A DNA stretch of 64,000 nucleotides, from assembly GCF_002952215.1 (NCBI RefSeq), contig NZ_CP022600.1, positions 682,001-746,000 on the forward strand. The letters run 5' to 3'. This document shows, piece by piece, positions 37,854-46,357 of this stretch; position 1 is the stretch's first letter; every line of letters starts with the position of its first letter. The notes below the pieces were generated by a model that made no database searches, was not told the origin of the DNA, and was given only the letters and a program-made list of their open reading frames with translations. This DNA is from Porphyrobacter sp. HT-58-2 (lineage in GTDB: Bacteria; Pseudomonadota; Alphaproteobacteria; Sphingomonadales; Sphingomonadaceae). Made by a program: the position numbers and the translations under genes.

Positions 37854-38114
37854 TCAGGCGCGCGCCGGGCTCGCACCGGAGGCGATATCGGGCAGGGCGG
37901 CCTGATCCGCGCCGTCGGCCGGGCCGCCGCGCAGCACGAAGCGCCGGTCGCAATAGCCGCAATCGACATAGCCATGCTCGTCGATTTCGAGGAAGACGCG
38001 CGGATGGCCAAGCGCGGCCGGGCGATAGCCCGCGCCGCCACGGATGCCGCTGGCACCGTCGCAGGAAACGCGCCGCGTATCGACCAGCAGGACTTCGGGA
38101 GGGGCAATGCTCAT
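37854..38114 (-). CDS. Zinc-finger (zf-CHCC) domain protein
   Basis: An 86-residue protein with the CHCC zinc-binding pattern: Cys in RRVSCDGASG, His in AALGHPRVFLEIDEHG, then CGYC in YVDCGYCDRRFVL. The same domain is the NDUFS6 subunit of mitochondrial complex I; in alphaproteobacteria such small proteins are often associated with respiratory complex I. The specific partner here is inferred. The ATG at 38114 has AGGGG upstream. It is divergent from the ABC ATPase gene. Confidence 0.85.
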   Translation of the reverse strand: MSIAPPEVLLVDTRRVSCDGASGIRGGAGYRPAALGHPRVFLEIDEHGYVDCGYCDRRFVLRGGPADGADQAALPDIASGASPARA

Positions 38115-38187
38115 GGCCCCTGCCGATACAATCCCTGCTGGCCAAGTGCAATTGCCTTCGCGGCATCGCTTGCCTAGGGCTGACGGC

Positions 38188-39135
38188 ATGACCAGCGCAC
38201 CGGCGATCCGCATCGACAACCTCGTGAAACGCTATGCCCCGGCCAAGGGTGCCAAGGGAACTGTGACAGAAGGCAAGCTGGCACTGGGCGGGGTCAGCTT
38301 CGATGTGCCGGAAGGCTCGATCTTCGGCCTGCTCGGCCCCAATGGCGCGGGCAAATCGACGCTGATCAACATTCTGGCGGGACTGGTCAACAAGACCTCA
38401 GGCACAGCGGAGATCTGGGGCTTCGACATTGATCGCGACCGCCGCAACGCCAGCCGTTCGATCGGGATCGTGCCGCAGGAAATCGTGTTCGACCCCTTCT
38501 TCACGCCCTTCGAAGTGCTGGAGAATCAGGCCGGGTTCTACGGCATCCCCGCGGCGCTCCGGCGCAGCACCGAATTGCTGGAGGCCGTGCGCCTCGCCGA
38601 CAAGCGCAACGCCTATGCCCGCACGCTGTCGGGCGGCATGAAGCGGCGGCTGCTGGTGGCCAAGGCGATGGTGCATTCCCCGCCGATCCTCGTGCTGGAT
38701 GAACCCACCGCCGGGGTCGATGTCGACCTGCGCCGCCAATTGTGGGAGCTGGTCAGCGAACTCAACCGCGAAGGCGTGACCGTGGTGCTCACCACCCATT
38801 ACCTCGAAGAGGCCGAGGAGCTGTGCGACCGCATCGCCATCATCAACCATGGCCAGATGATCGCCAACAAACCGACCCGCGAACTGGTCGACATGGCGCG
38901 CGAGAAGATCGTCGCTGTCACCGCCGCTGCCGATCTCGCCGCTGCACCGGCGCATGACGCCTTCGTGCGGGTGGAGTGGGACGGTGCGCGCGGGGTCGAG
39001 GTGACCTATGACAAGGACAAGCTCAGCGCGGGACAGGTGCTTGGCATCTTGCAGGAACAGGGCGTCCGCGTCGAGGACGTCACCACCCGCGAGGCTGATC
39101 TGGAAGACGTGTTCGTCCAGCTGACGGCGGCCTAG
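38188..39135 (+). CDS. ABC transporter ATP-binding protein (ABC-2 exporter type)
   Basis: Cytoplasmic ATPase of 315 residues: Walker A GLLGPNGAGKST (about 47-58), Q-loop IGIVPQE, signature LSGGMKRRLLVAKAM, Walker B LVLDEPTAGVD and the switch His in TTHYLEEAEELCDR. The C-terminal extension (EDVTTREADLEDVFVQLTAA) is typical of exporters that pair with an ABC-2 permease, such as YadG/YadH or drug-resistance pumps. No permease gene is adjacent in either direction, so the partner is encoded elsewhere. ATG 38188 begins MTSAPAIRIDNLVKRYAP. Confidence 0.92.
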   Translation: MTSAPAIRIDNLVKRYAPAKGAKGTVTEGKLALGGVSFDVPEGSIFGLLGPNGAGKSTLINILAGLVNKTSGTAEIWGFDIDRDRRNASRSIGIVPQEIVFDPFFTPFEVLENQAGFYGIPAALRRSTELLEAVRLADKRNAYARTLSGGMKRRLLVAKAMVHSPPILVLDEPTAGVDVDLRRQLWELVSELNREGVTVVLTTHYLEEAEELCDRIAIINHGQMIANKPTRELVDMAREKIVAVTAAADLAAAPAHDAFVRVEWDGARGVEVTYDKDKLSAGQVLGILQEQGVRVEDVTTREADLEDVFVQLTAA

Positions 39136-39218
39136 AGCTTTCACACGCCGGACGGGATCACGCTGCTCCGGAATGGGCGGAGAACCGCAGGCTGCTTCAG
39201 TGCAGGACGCCAGCCCGA

Positions 39219-39413
39219 TCACGTCGGGGTTGGTGCCTCTTCCTGCCTGCGCGCCTGATCTTCACGCTTGCGCCAGCTGCCCCGCCGTCGCCGTTCGATC
39301 GCGATGCCGCAATGGCGGCAATGGCCGACATAGGTTCGCCCATCCCACGTCACCTCGCGGCGCTTGGGCTTGTGCTGGTTCAGGAGGCATCGCAGGGCGG
39401 AGAATACAGACAT
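39219..39413 (-). CDS. Small basic protein with CxxC motif
   Basis: A 64-residue, strongly basic protein: MSVFSALRCLLNQHKPKRR, then VTWDGRTYVGHCRHCGIAIER and RRRRGSWRKRED. A zinc-ribbon-like knuckle formed by CRHC plus nearby His or Cys is possible. Its composition suggests nucleic-acid or membrane-surface binding, but the function is unknown. No strong ribosome site is seen. It is convergent with the ABC ATPase gene (83 bases away) and divergent from nadB. Confidence 0.65.
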   Translation of the reverse strand: MSVFSALRCLLNQHKPKRREVTWDGRTYVGHCRHCGIAIERRRRGSWRKREDQARRQEEAPTPT

Positions 39414-39636
39414 GGAGGCAGCGTCCCGGCAGAGAGGGTTTCAAGGCAGCTTCGCGTTTTTGACCCTCCCGCGGCGGCAGTTGCGCTCGAATCGCGGTGT
39501 GCGGATGCTAACACCATGCTGCACTGCAACCTAGGGGTGGTTCCTAAGTCATTCGCCTTAAGAGAGTGTAACGCGCATGACACTTGCCGCCACTGCGATT
39601 GCGCGGCATGGCGCGTGGATGGCGAGAGAGGATGCA

Positions 39637-41220
39637 ATGGCTGAGACGCATAACGTTCTGGTCATCGGCTCGGGTGCCGCAGGGCTGACGGCGGCGCTGG
39701 CGCTGGCCGAAACGCGGCGGGTGCTGGTGCTGGCCAAGGGTTCGCTCACCGGCGGATCGACCGCCTGGGCGCAGGGCGGGATCGCCGCTGTGCTGGATGC
39801 GGGCGACACCTTCGAGAACCATGTGCGCGACACGATGGTGGCCGGAGCGGGCCTCAACGACCGCGAGACGGTGGAATTCGTGATCGGGGCCGCACCCAAG
39901 TCCATTGACCGGCTGTGCGCGCTTGGCGTGCCGTTCAACCGCGAGGCGGAGGCCCTGCACCTCACCCGCGAGGGCGGCCATTCGCACCGCCGCATCGTCC
40001 ATGTCGATGACGCGACCGGCTGGGCGGTGCAATCGGCGCTGCTCAAGGCCGCCGAGGCCAATCCCAACATCACCCTGCTGCCCGGGCGCACCTGCATCGA
40101 CTTCATCACCGACCGCCACCGTGAGCAGTTCTCGGCTGCCGGCCGCGTGTGGGGCGTCTATGCGCTCGATGAAGTCACGGGCCGGGTCGAACGCCATGTC
40201 GCGCGCGCCACCATCCTTGCGAGCGGCGGGGCGGGGCGCGTCTACCAGTTCTCCACCGCCCCGCGCGGCGCGACCGGCGATGGTATCGCGATGGCGTGGC
40301 GGGCGGGTGCGCGGGTCTCCAACATGGAGATGATGCAGTTCCACCCGACCTGCCTCTACAACCTCGACGTCAAGAACTTCCTCATCACCGAGGCGGTGCG
40401 CGGCGAGGGCGGGCATCTGCTCCACCCTGAAACCGGCCGCCGGTTCATGGTCGATTACGATCCTGAACGGATGGAACTGGCCCCGCGCGATGTGGTCGCC
40501 CGCGCGATCGACGACCAGATCAAGCGGTTTGGCCTCGATTACGTCCACTTGGATATCAGCCACCAGCCTGCGGACTTCGTGAAGGGCCATTTCCCGACGA
40601 TCTATGACAAGCTGATGGGTCTGGGCATCGACATGACGCGGGAGCCGATCCCGGTCGTGCCTGCGCAGCACTATACCTGCGGCGGCGTGGTGGTGGATCT
40701 GGCTGCGCGCACCGATGTGCCGGGGCTGTGGGCGGCGGGCGAATGCACCGAAAGCGGGCTGCACGGCGCCAACCGCTTGGCGTCGAACTCGCTGCTCGAA
40801 TGCTTCGTCTTCGGCGAGGCGGCGGCGCAGGATATCCTCGCGCGCTGGGACAGTTTGGAAGCCCCGCCCGCAATCCTGCCGTGGGACGAAAGCCGCGTGA
40901 CCGATTCGGATGAAGAGGTGGTCATCAAGCAGAACTGGACCGAAATCCGCCGCTTCATGTGGAACTATGTCGGCATCGTGCGCACCACCAAGCGGCTGGA
41001 ACGCGCCGCGAGCCGGATCGAACTGCTGAAACGCGAGGTCGAGGATTATTACGGCGCTTTCCGCGTGACGACCGACCTGATCGAACTGCGCAACCTGCTG
41101 CAATCAGCCGAACTGATCGTGCAGAGCGCCCTCAAGCGCAAGGAGAGCCGGGGGCTGCACTACACGCTCGATTATCCCGAGCTGGCGGATGAGGCCAAGG
41201 ACACGGTGCTGGTGCCTTAG
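39637..41220 (+). CDS. nadB: L-aspartate oxidase
   Basis: Flavoenzyme making iminoaspartate in de novo NAD synthesis. The 527 residues include the FAD-binding NVLVIGSGAAGLTAALALAE (about 6-25) and GSTAWAQGGIAA. The fumarate-reductase-type HRRIVHVDDATGWAV and HPTCLYN regions follow, then the capping TEAVRGEGGHLL and GLWAAGECTESGLHGANRLASNSLLECFVFG. The C-terminal helical domain carries RELT-like catalytic residues. The ATG at 39637 gives the family's usual length with GAGAGAGGA upstream; an in-frame ATG at 39577 would add 20 residues. nadA and nadC are not in the window. Confidence 0.96.
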   Translation: MAETHNVLVIGSGAAGLTAALALAETRRVLVLAKGSLTGGSTAWAQGGIAAVLDAGDTFENHVRDTMVAGAGLNDRETVEFVIGAAPKSIDRLCALGVPFNREAEALHLTREGGHSHRRIVHVDDATGWAVQSALLKAAEANPNITLLPGRTCIDFITDRHREQFSAAGRVWGVYALDEVTGRVERHVARATILASGGAGRVYQFSTAPRGATGDGIAMAWRAGARVSNMEMMQFHPTCLYNLDVKNFLITEAVRGEGGHLLHPETGRRFMVDYDPERMELAPRDVVARAIDDQIKRFGLDYVHLDISHQPADFVKGHFPTIYDKLMGLGIDMTREPIPVVPAQHYTCGGVVVDLAARTDVPGLWAAGECTESGLHGANRLASNSLLECFVFGEAAAQDILARWDSLEAPPAILPWDESRVTDSDEEVVIKQNWTEIRRFMWNYVGIVRTTKRLERAASRIELLKREVEDYYGAFRVTTDLIELRNLLQSAELIVQSALKRKESRGLHYTLDYPELADEAKDTVLVP

Positions 41221-41296
41221 GCGGAACTTGCGGGTTCGGGCGCGGTTCATCTGGTGGCGCATAGCCATCCGCGCATCGTCTCAAGGGTCTGCATCA

Positions 41297-42229
41297 ATGA
41301 GAAACCTTCCGCTCGCTTTCGGTCTCGCTGCGTTGCTTGCCACCCCCCTCGCCGCCCAGGACCCCGCCCCGACCGAGTCCGAAAATTCCATCGTCGTCAC
41401 CGCCCAGCGTTCCGGCGCGCCGATGTGGGTCATCGATACGCCCAGCGGCACCATCATCCTCGTCGGCGAGATTCGCGCTATCCCTGAAACCACGCCGTGG
41501 CAGCCCGACCGGCTCAGGGAAGCCACCGCCGAGGCTGACCGGGTGATCCTCGGCGCGCGGCCCAAGGTTTCGCCCGGTGATGTGCTGCGGTTGATGTTTT
41601 CGGGAAGCAAGTTCACCAAGCTGCCCGACAAGACCGTGGCAAGCGACTATCTCCCGCCCCAGGAATGGGCGCGGCTTCAGGCCATAGGCGAAGCGACCAA
41701 GGACGATTATGCGCGCCAGAGCTTCCTGCTCACCGCGTTCCAGATGCTCAGGAAGGGATTGCGCTTCAACCGCGATACCACCGACGATGCCTCCGACGTT
41801 GTCAGGAAGGCCGCCGACAAGGCCAAGGTGCCGACCACCCGTGCGGCCACTCTGCGCGGTGAGGATGTGCTCGACACGCTCGCTGAAGCACCCCCTTCCG
41901 CCCATGTGCCCTGCATGATTGCCGCCATGGATGCGGTCGAGGCCGGGCCGGAGATCGTCGAACAGCGCGGGGCCGACTGGCGGCGCTATGCGATCCCGGC
42001 GGTGATGGCGAACCCGCTTGAAGTGGCGCTCGGCAAGTGCTGGCCCTGGGCTGACGATCTGCTCGGCAGCGAGTTGCGCGGCATCTGGGTGGAACGCATC
42101 GCCGAAGCCAGCACCGCGACCGGCACGACTTTGGCGGTTGTCCCCTTGCGGGTGTTGGCGGAAGAAGGCGGGGTGCTTGACCAATTGGACGCGCGCGGCT
42201 TCGATATCGGCGGACCCGTCTGGAGATAA
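41297..42229 (+). CDS. TraB/GumN family-like exported protein
   Basis: Exported protein of 310 residues with signal peptide MRNLPLAFGLAALLATPLAAQ. Next comes MWVIDTPSGTIILVGEIRAIPETTPWQPDRLREATAEADRVIL, the pattern of TraB/GumN (haem-binding or Tiki-type protease-like) proteins that start with W-x-I-x-x-x-x-x-x-LxGxxH. The usual His of GxxH is replaced here (VGEI), so catalytic activity is doubtful. The C-terminal RVLAEEGGVLDQLDARGFDIGGP matches the family tail, where G-V-L-L-G-Y is usual. It follows nadB by 76 bases on the same strand. Confidence 0.75.
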   Translation: MRNLPLAFGLAALLATPLAAQDPAPTESENSIVVTAQRSGAPMWVIDTPSGTIILVGEIRAIPETTPWQPDRLREATAEADRVILGARPKVSPGDVLRLMFSGSKFTKLPDKTVASDYLPPQEWARLQAIGEATKDDYARQSFLLTAFQMLRKGLRFNRDTTDDASDVVRKAADKAKVPTTRAATLRGEDVLDTLAEAPPSAHVPCMIAAMDAVEAGPEIVEQRGADWRRYAIPAVMANPLEVALGKCWPWADDLLGSELRGIWVERIAEASTATGTTLAVVPLRVLAEEGGVLDQLDARGFDIGGPVWR

Positions 42230-42262
42230 GCTGCGCGGGCCGCAACAGAGGATCACCCGCCC

Positions 42263-43162
42263 ATGCCCAGCCTGACCACCCCCACCACCGGTATCGAAAT
42301 CTTCTACGAAGATCACGGAGACCCTGCGCACGAGGTGATCCTGCTGGTGATGGGCCTTGGCGCGCAACTGACCCTGTGGCCGGATGAACTGGTCGCGGCG
42401 CTGGTGGGCGAGGGATTCCGCGTGATCCGCTACGACAACCGCGACATCGGCCTGTCGCAGAAGATGGAAGGCGCCCGCGCGCCCTCATTGCCAATGCAGG
42501 TGCTGCGCAAGAAGATCGGCTTTCCGGCGAAGGTGCCTTACACCCTCACCGACATGGCGCATGACGGGATCGGGGTGCTGGATGCGCTGGGAATCGAGAG
42601 CGCGCATGTGGTCGGCGCGTCGATGGGCGGGATGATCGTGCAGTTGATGGCGGTGCATCACGGCCACCGGTTGATGAGCATGACCTCGATCATGTCGACC
42701 ACCGGCAACGCCAAGCTGCCTCAGGCGGAAAAGCACGCGATCGAGGCGCTGACCGCGCCGATCACCAGCATGGAGGAGGAGGCTCTGATCGCCCACGGGC
42801 TCAACATTGCACGCAATATCGGCAGCCCCGACAGCCCGGAGTTTCCCTTCGACGTCGACGCCCAGCGCGAACGGGTGATCAGGAACGTGCGCCGCTCGGT
42901 CTATCCGGCGGGCCTGCCGCGCCAGCTGGCTGCGATCATCGACGATGGCTGCCGCCGCGCGCGCCTTGCGCAGGTCAGCACGCCGACACTGGTGCTGCAC
43001 GGCGAGGCCGATCCGCTCGTCAGGCTGGAGGCGGGCGAGGATACCGCGCGGCACATCTCCGGCGCGCGGCTGGTGACGATCCCCGGCTGGGGCCATGATC
43101 TCCCGATCCCGCTGGTGCCGCGCATAGCCGAGGAAATCGTCACCCACGCCCGCGGCGGGTAG
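42263..43162 (+). CDS. Alpha/beta hydrolase
   Basis: A 299-residue cytoplasmic hydrolase. The oxyanion region is VILLVMGLGAQLTLWPDELVAAL, then RYDNRDIGLSQK. The nucleophile elbow is VVGASMGGMIVQLMA (Ser near 115), the acid is in LVLHGEADPLVRLE and the catalytic His in IPGWGHDLP. The family covers esterases, epoxide hydrolases and haloalkane-type enzymes; the GLSQKM segment with the long cap fits the proline iminopeptidase/haloperoxidase-like group. The substrate is not inferable. It lies 33 bases after the preceding gene. Confidence 0.9.
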   Translation: MPSLTTPTTGIEIFYEDHGDPAHEVILLVMGLGAQLTLWPDELVAALVGEGFRVIRYDNRDIGLSQKMEGARAPSLPMQVLRKKIGFPAKVPYTLTDMAHDGIGVLDALGIESAHVVGASMGGMIVQLMAVHHGHRLMSMTSIMSTTGNAKLPQAEKHAIEALTAPITSMEEEALIAHGLNIARNIGSPDSPEFPFDVDAQRERVIRNVRRSVYPAGLPRQLAAIIDDGCRRARLAQVSTPTLVLHGEADPLVRLEAGEDTARHISGARLVTIPGWGHDLPIPLVPRIAEEIVTHARGG

Positions 43163-43280
43163 CCCGGCTTCGGCCTGCCCGGCGGTTACAAAGACACGCC
43201 GCTCCTGCTATACCTGCCGCTTGCCGCTCAGGGATCACGCGGAAAGGAGAATCGGGTCGCGCTGACTGGAGGGCAAAGAC

Positions 43281-43721
43281 ATGAAGATCGCACACGGCAC
43301 GCTGGTGATGGTGGCTGACGGCGCCAAGCTGCTGTTGTTCCGCAATGAAGGGGACGAGAAGTTCGCTGTCCTGCAAACGCTCGACCATGCGCGGCAGGAC
43401 AACCCTTCGACCGCCGAACAGGGTGACGATTCGCCCGGACGCAGCTTTGCGCGCTTCGGCGAAAGTCGCAGCAGCTACGAAGAGACCGATCTGCACCAGC
43501 AGCGCGAAGATGCCTTTGCGCGTCATGCGGCCGGGTTGCTCGAAGACACGGCGCAGGCGCACCCCGGAGCCGGGATCGTGGTGATCGCCGCGCCGCGCAC
43601 GCTGGGCGAGTTGCGCCGGAATTATGGGCGAGCGACGAACGAAAGCCTGGTCGCGGAAATCGACAAGGTGCTGACCGATCACACCACCGACGATATCGCG
43701 GCGGCCATTGCCGCCCATTGA
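43281..43721 (+). CDS. Host attachment (Host_attach/baeRF-like) family protein
   Basis: A 146-residue protein of the Host_attach family: TLVMVADGAKLLLFRNEGDEKFAVLQTLDH, then DLHQQREDAFARHAAGLLE and GIVVIAAPRTLGELRRNYGRAT. The fold is related to archaeal release-factor-like (baeRF) domains. The name derives from an Agrobacterium gene needed for plant attachment; the molecular role is not clear. AAGGAG and GGAGGG lie upstream of the ATG. It converges on hisN with 24 bases between. Confidence 0.88.
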   Translation: MKIAHGTLVMVADGAKLLLFRNEGDEKFAVLQTLDHARQDNPSTAEQGDDSPGRSFARFGESRSSYEETDLHQQREDAFARHAAGLLEDTAQAHPGAGIVVIAAPRTLGELRRNYGRATNESLVAEIDKVLTDHTTDDIAAAIAAH

Positions 43722-43745
43722 ACCGGCGGGCGGCGATCCCGCCGC

Positions 43746-44516
43746 CTACCCCATGGCTTCCAGCACATCTTCGAGCCGCGCCGGGTCGCCGATGGCTATC
43801 ACTGTGCCGTCGCTGCCGGCATCCAGCGGGTTGCCCTGCCAGTCGCTCATCATCCCGCCCGCGCCTTCGACCACCGGGACAAGCGCGGCATAGTCGTAGA
43901 GCTTGAGGCCCGCCTCGATCACCACGTCGACATGCCCGCTCGCGAGCAGGGCGTAATTGTAGCAGTCCCCGCCGAACACGATCTTTTTCTCGGCGACCGT
44001 CTTGGCGACCGACATGAAGGCGTCGGCTTCGAGATTGGTGAAGAGGTGCGGGCTGGTGGTGGCGAGCACCGCGTCGGAGAGTTCCTTGAGCGGGCGCGCT
44101 TTGGCGGGCTTGCCGTTGAACAGGGTCGGCTGGCCGATGCGTCCGACCCAGCGTTCGCCTGCAATCGGCTGGTCGATGATGCCGAGCACCGGCCAGCCAT
44201 CCTGAAGCAGCGCGATCAGCGTGCCGAAGATCGGGCGCCCGGCGATGAAGCTGGTGGTGCCGTCGATCGGATCGAGCACCCATTGCCGGCCCGCGCTGTC
44301 GTTGCGGGTGCCGTATTCCTCGCCGATGATCCCGTCGGCGGGGAAGGTGTCCTCGATCAACTTGCGCATCGCTGCTTCGGCAGCGCGGTCGGCTTCGGTG
44401 ACGAAGCTGCGGTCAGCCTTGCGTTCATGATCCCATTGCCCGCGAAACAGCGGGCGGATGGCGGCTCCGGCAGCATCGGCTAGCGCCAAGGCGAGGGCGA
44501 GGTCTTTATCGGTCAT
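43746..44516 (-). CDS. hisN: Histidinol-phosphatase, inositol monophosphatase type
   Basis: Mg-dependent phosphatase of 256 residues removing phosphate from histidinol phosphate in histidine synthesis. The IMPase motifs are IIGEEYGTRN (about 64-73), VLDPIDGTTSFIAGRPIFGT (metal-binding DPIDGT) and YDYAALVPVVEGAGGMMSDW. The sequence resembles alphaproteobacterial HisN more than inositol phosphatases, but dual substrate use is possible. The ATG at 44516 (MTDKDLALAL) is chosen; a longer reading would translate the palindromic repeat at 44527-44589. The repeat's last base plus GAG supplies a GGAG near the start. Confidence 0.88.
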   Translation of the reverse strand: MTDKDLALALALADAAGAAIRPLFRGQWDHERKADRSFVTEADRAAEAAMRKLIEDTFPADGIIGEEYGTRNDSAGRQWVLDPIDGTTSFIAGRPIFGTLIALLQDGWPVLGIIDQPIAGERWVGRIGQPTLFNGKPAKARPLKELSDAVLATTSPHLFTNLEADAFMSVAKTVAEKKIVFGGDCYNYALLASGHVDVVIEAGLKLYDYAALVPVVEGAGGMMSDWQGNPLDAGSDGTVIAIGDPARLEDVLEAMG

Positions 44517-44526
44517 CACAGGGCTC

Positions 44527-44589
44527 CGTTCGCCTCGAGCGAAGTCGAGAGGCCGCGCGCAGGTGTCTCGACTTCGCTCGACACGAACG
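44527..44589 (+). repeat. 63 bp palindromic element, copy 2
   Basis: Outer arms CGTTCG and CGAACG enclose perfect 16 bp arms TCGAGCGAAGTCGAGA / TCTCGACTTCGCTCGA around a 15-base centre. It lies between hisN and the small gene at 44597, seven bases after that gene's stop. Confidence 0.85.
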
Positions 44590-44596
44590 GCGGGGG

Positions 44597-44947
44597 TTAC
44601 GCGTTGCTCCAATAATCAAACGCCTCGGCCTGTCGAGCCTCAGTGTAGCGCCGCGCTTCCGGGCCTTCCCATTCCAGCGGCAGATCATCGTGGACGCCGG
44701 AGCGGGCAACGAACCAGCCCTGGCCCGGCAGCCCGTCCGACTGGCGCACCACCAGCACCGCAAGGCCGGGTTCGCCGCAAGCCCGCCCATCCTCGTCGAT
44801 CCGGTCGAGCACCTTGCACAGCTGGCGCATCAGGGGTCGCGTGAAGGCATGGCCGAGAATGCCCAGCAGCGCGCCGTAGGTGAAGACCTGCCGCGCGCGG
44901 GCGGCTTCGATCAGCAGCAGGCGGACTTCGACGGGGTCGAACCTCAT
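44597..44947 (-). CDS. Hypothetical protein bracketed by direct repeat copies
   Basis: A 116-residue soluble protein beginning MRFDPVEVRLLLIEAARARQ. It then has VFTYGALLGILGHAFTRPLMRQLCKVLDRIDEDG, GEPGLAVLVVRQSDGLPGQGWF and a tryptophan-containing end (AEAFDYWSN). I do not recognise the family with confidence; the TYGALLGILG...RPLMRQL part could be a winged helix. Similar small genes beside prs are sometimes annotated as PRPP synthetase, which this sequence does not support. Copies of one 63 bp palindrome lie on both sides in the same orientation. A longer frame reaching to 45259 is a shadow of prs. Confidence 0.72.
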   Translation of the reverse strand: MRFDPVEVRLLLIEAARARQVFTYGALLGILGHAFTRPLMRQLCKVLDRIDEDGRACGEPGLAVLVVRQSDGLPGQGWFVARSGVHDDLPLEWEGPEARRYTEARQAEAFDYWSNA

Positions 44948-44957
44948 GACCTCATTC

Positions 44958-45020
44958 CGTTCGCCTCGAGCGACGTCGAGAGGCCTTTGCGCTGTGTCTC
45001 GACTGCGCGCAGCACGAACG
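44958..45020 (+). repeat. 63 bp palindromic element, copy 3
   Basis: Same unit as 44527-44589 with a few differences (TCGAGCGACGTCGAGA left arm, TCTCGACTGCGCGCAG right arm), so its arms pair less perfectly. It starts 10 bases before the start of the small gene and ends nine bases from the prs stop. Confidence 0.8.
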
Positions 45021-45029
45021 GCTTTGGGG

Positions 45030-45965
45030 TCAATCAAACAGGCTCGACACCGAGCTTTCGTCTGCAATGCGCCGGATCGCTTCGCCCACCAGCGGGGCAA
45101 TCGGCAGGATGCGGATGCGGTCGGAGGCTTCGGCGGCTTCGGTCGGGCGGATCGAATCGGTGATGACGAGCTCCTTGAGGCTCGACCCGTTGATCCGCGC
45201 CACCGCACCGCCCGACAGCACCCCGTGGGTGATATAGGCCGCGACCGACTTCGCACCATTCTCCAGCAGCGCCTCGGCGGCGTTGCACAGGGTGCCGCCC
45301 GAATCCACGATGTCGTCGATCAGGATGCAGTGGCGATCCTGCACGTCGCCGATGATGTTCATCACCTCACTCTCGCCGGGCCGGTCGCGGCGCTTGTCGA
45401 CGATGGCGAGGGGCGCGTTGTCGAGCCGCTTGGCCAGCGCCCGGGCGCGCACCACCCCGCCGACGTCGGGCGAAACCACCATCAACTGCTGATCGCCATA
45501 GCGCGCCTGAATATCGGCGGCCATGACAGGGGCGGCGTAAAGATTGTCGGTCGGGATGTCGAAAAAGCCCTGGATCTGCCCGGCGTGAAGATCGACCGCC
45601 AGCACGCGGTCAGCCCCGGCCTCGGTGATGAGGTTCGCCACCAGCTTGGCGCTGATCGGCGTGCGCGGGCCGGGTTTGCGATCCTGTCGGGCATAGCCGA
45701 AGTACGGCACCACTGCGGTAATCCGCTTGGCCGAGGCGCGGCGCAGCGCATCGATGCAGATCAGCAGCTCCATCAGATTGTCGTTTGCCGGGAAGTTCGT
45801 CGGCTGGACGACGAACACGTCCTCGCCGCGCACATTCTCGTGGATCTCGACGAACACTTCCTCGTCCGAGAAGCGCCGCACGCTTGCATCGGTGAGCGGG
45901 ATTTCGAGATAGGCCGCAATGGCCCGCGCGAGCGGCAGGTTCGAGTTGCCGGACATGATTTTCAT
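45030..45965 (-). CDS. prs: Ribose-phosphate pyrophosphokinase
   Basis: Makes PRPP from ribose 5-phosphate and ATP, feeding purine, pyrimidine, histidine, tryptophan and NAD synthesis. The 311 residues include [27 protein letters not shown] (about 25-51), FGYARQDRK (catalytic flexible-loop neighbour), [19 protein letters not shown], the loop [10 protein letters not shown] and the PRPP site [19 protein letters not shown] (about 214-232). The ATG at 45965 begins MKIMSGNSN. Together with hisN and guaA in this window it supplies nucleotide and histidine pathways, though they are not one operon. Confidence 0.97.
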   Translation of the reverse strand: MKIMSGNSNLPLARAIAAYLEIPLTDASVRRFSDEEVFVEIHENVRGEDVFVVQPTNFPANDNLMELLICIDALRRASAKRITAVVPYFGYARQDRKPGPRTPISAKLVANLITEAGADRVLAVDLHAGQIQGFFDIPTDNLYAAPVMAADIQARYGDQQLMVVSPDVGGVVRARALAKRLDNAPLAIVDKRRDRPGESEVMNIIGDVQDRHCILIDDIVDSGGTLCNAAEALLENGAKSVAAYITHGVLSGGAVARINGSSLKELVITDSIRPTEAAEASDRIRILPIAPLVGEAIRRIADESSVSSLFD

Positions 45966-46357
45966 GGATGCGAATCCCCGTTGGCGCGTGACCCGTCCCG
46001 CCTAGCGCGGCGTCATGGAATTGCAACGCATCGCGGCGGCGTTCTCGTCAGCTTATGCCAACGGTGCGCCAGGAGATCATCCGGGGCGCGTGCAGCCCTG
46101 TGTTGCGGACAGGGACCGCAGAGACCGGCCGTGCCAAGGTCATGACGGCGGATGCCAGACCAGCTTCCTGCCGCGCGCGACCTGCTTGATCCGGGACATA
46201 TCGCGCAGCCAGCTTGCCCAAGTAATCGTTGTTAATCAGGTAGTCAGCTTGTGCAGCGCACTAATCCTGCGGCTCGATGAGAACATCGCCGCGGGACTGA
46301 AATCCGTGACGGGATGCCCCCGGTCGGTGCCTTGGTGCTGTGTTGAGGACACCCGCG
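45966..46357. other. Intergenic region before a TonB-like gene
   Basis: It holds the prs promoter on the left and the start region of the next gene on the right. An open frame (46015-46398) exists but has unconvincing composition. I see no clear RNA, repeat or operator. Confidence 0.5.

Noticed and set aside
44597..45259. Longer version of the small hypothetical gene
   Set aside because: The extra part is antisense-equivalent DNA of prs and the palindrome; the conserved-looking protein starts at 44947.
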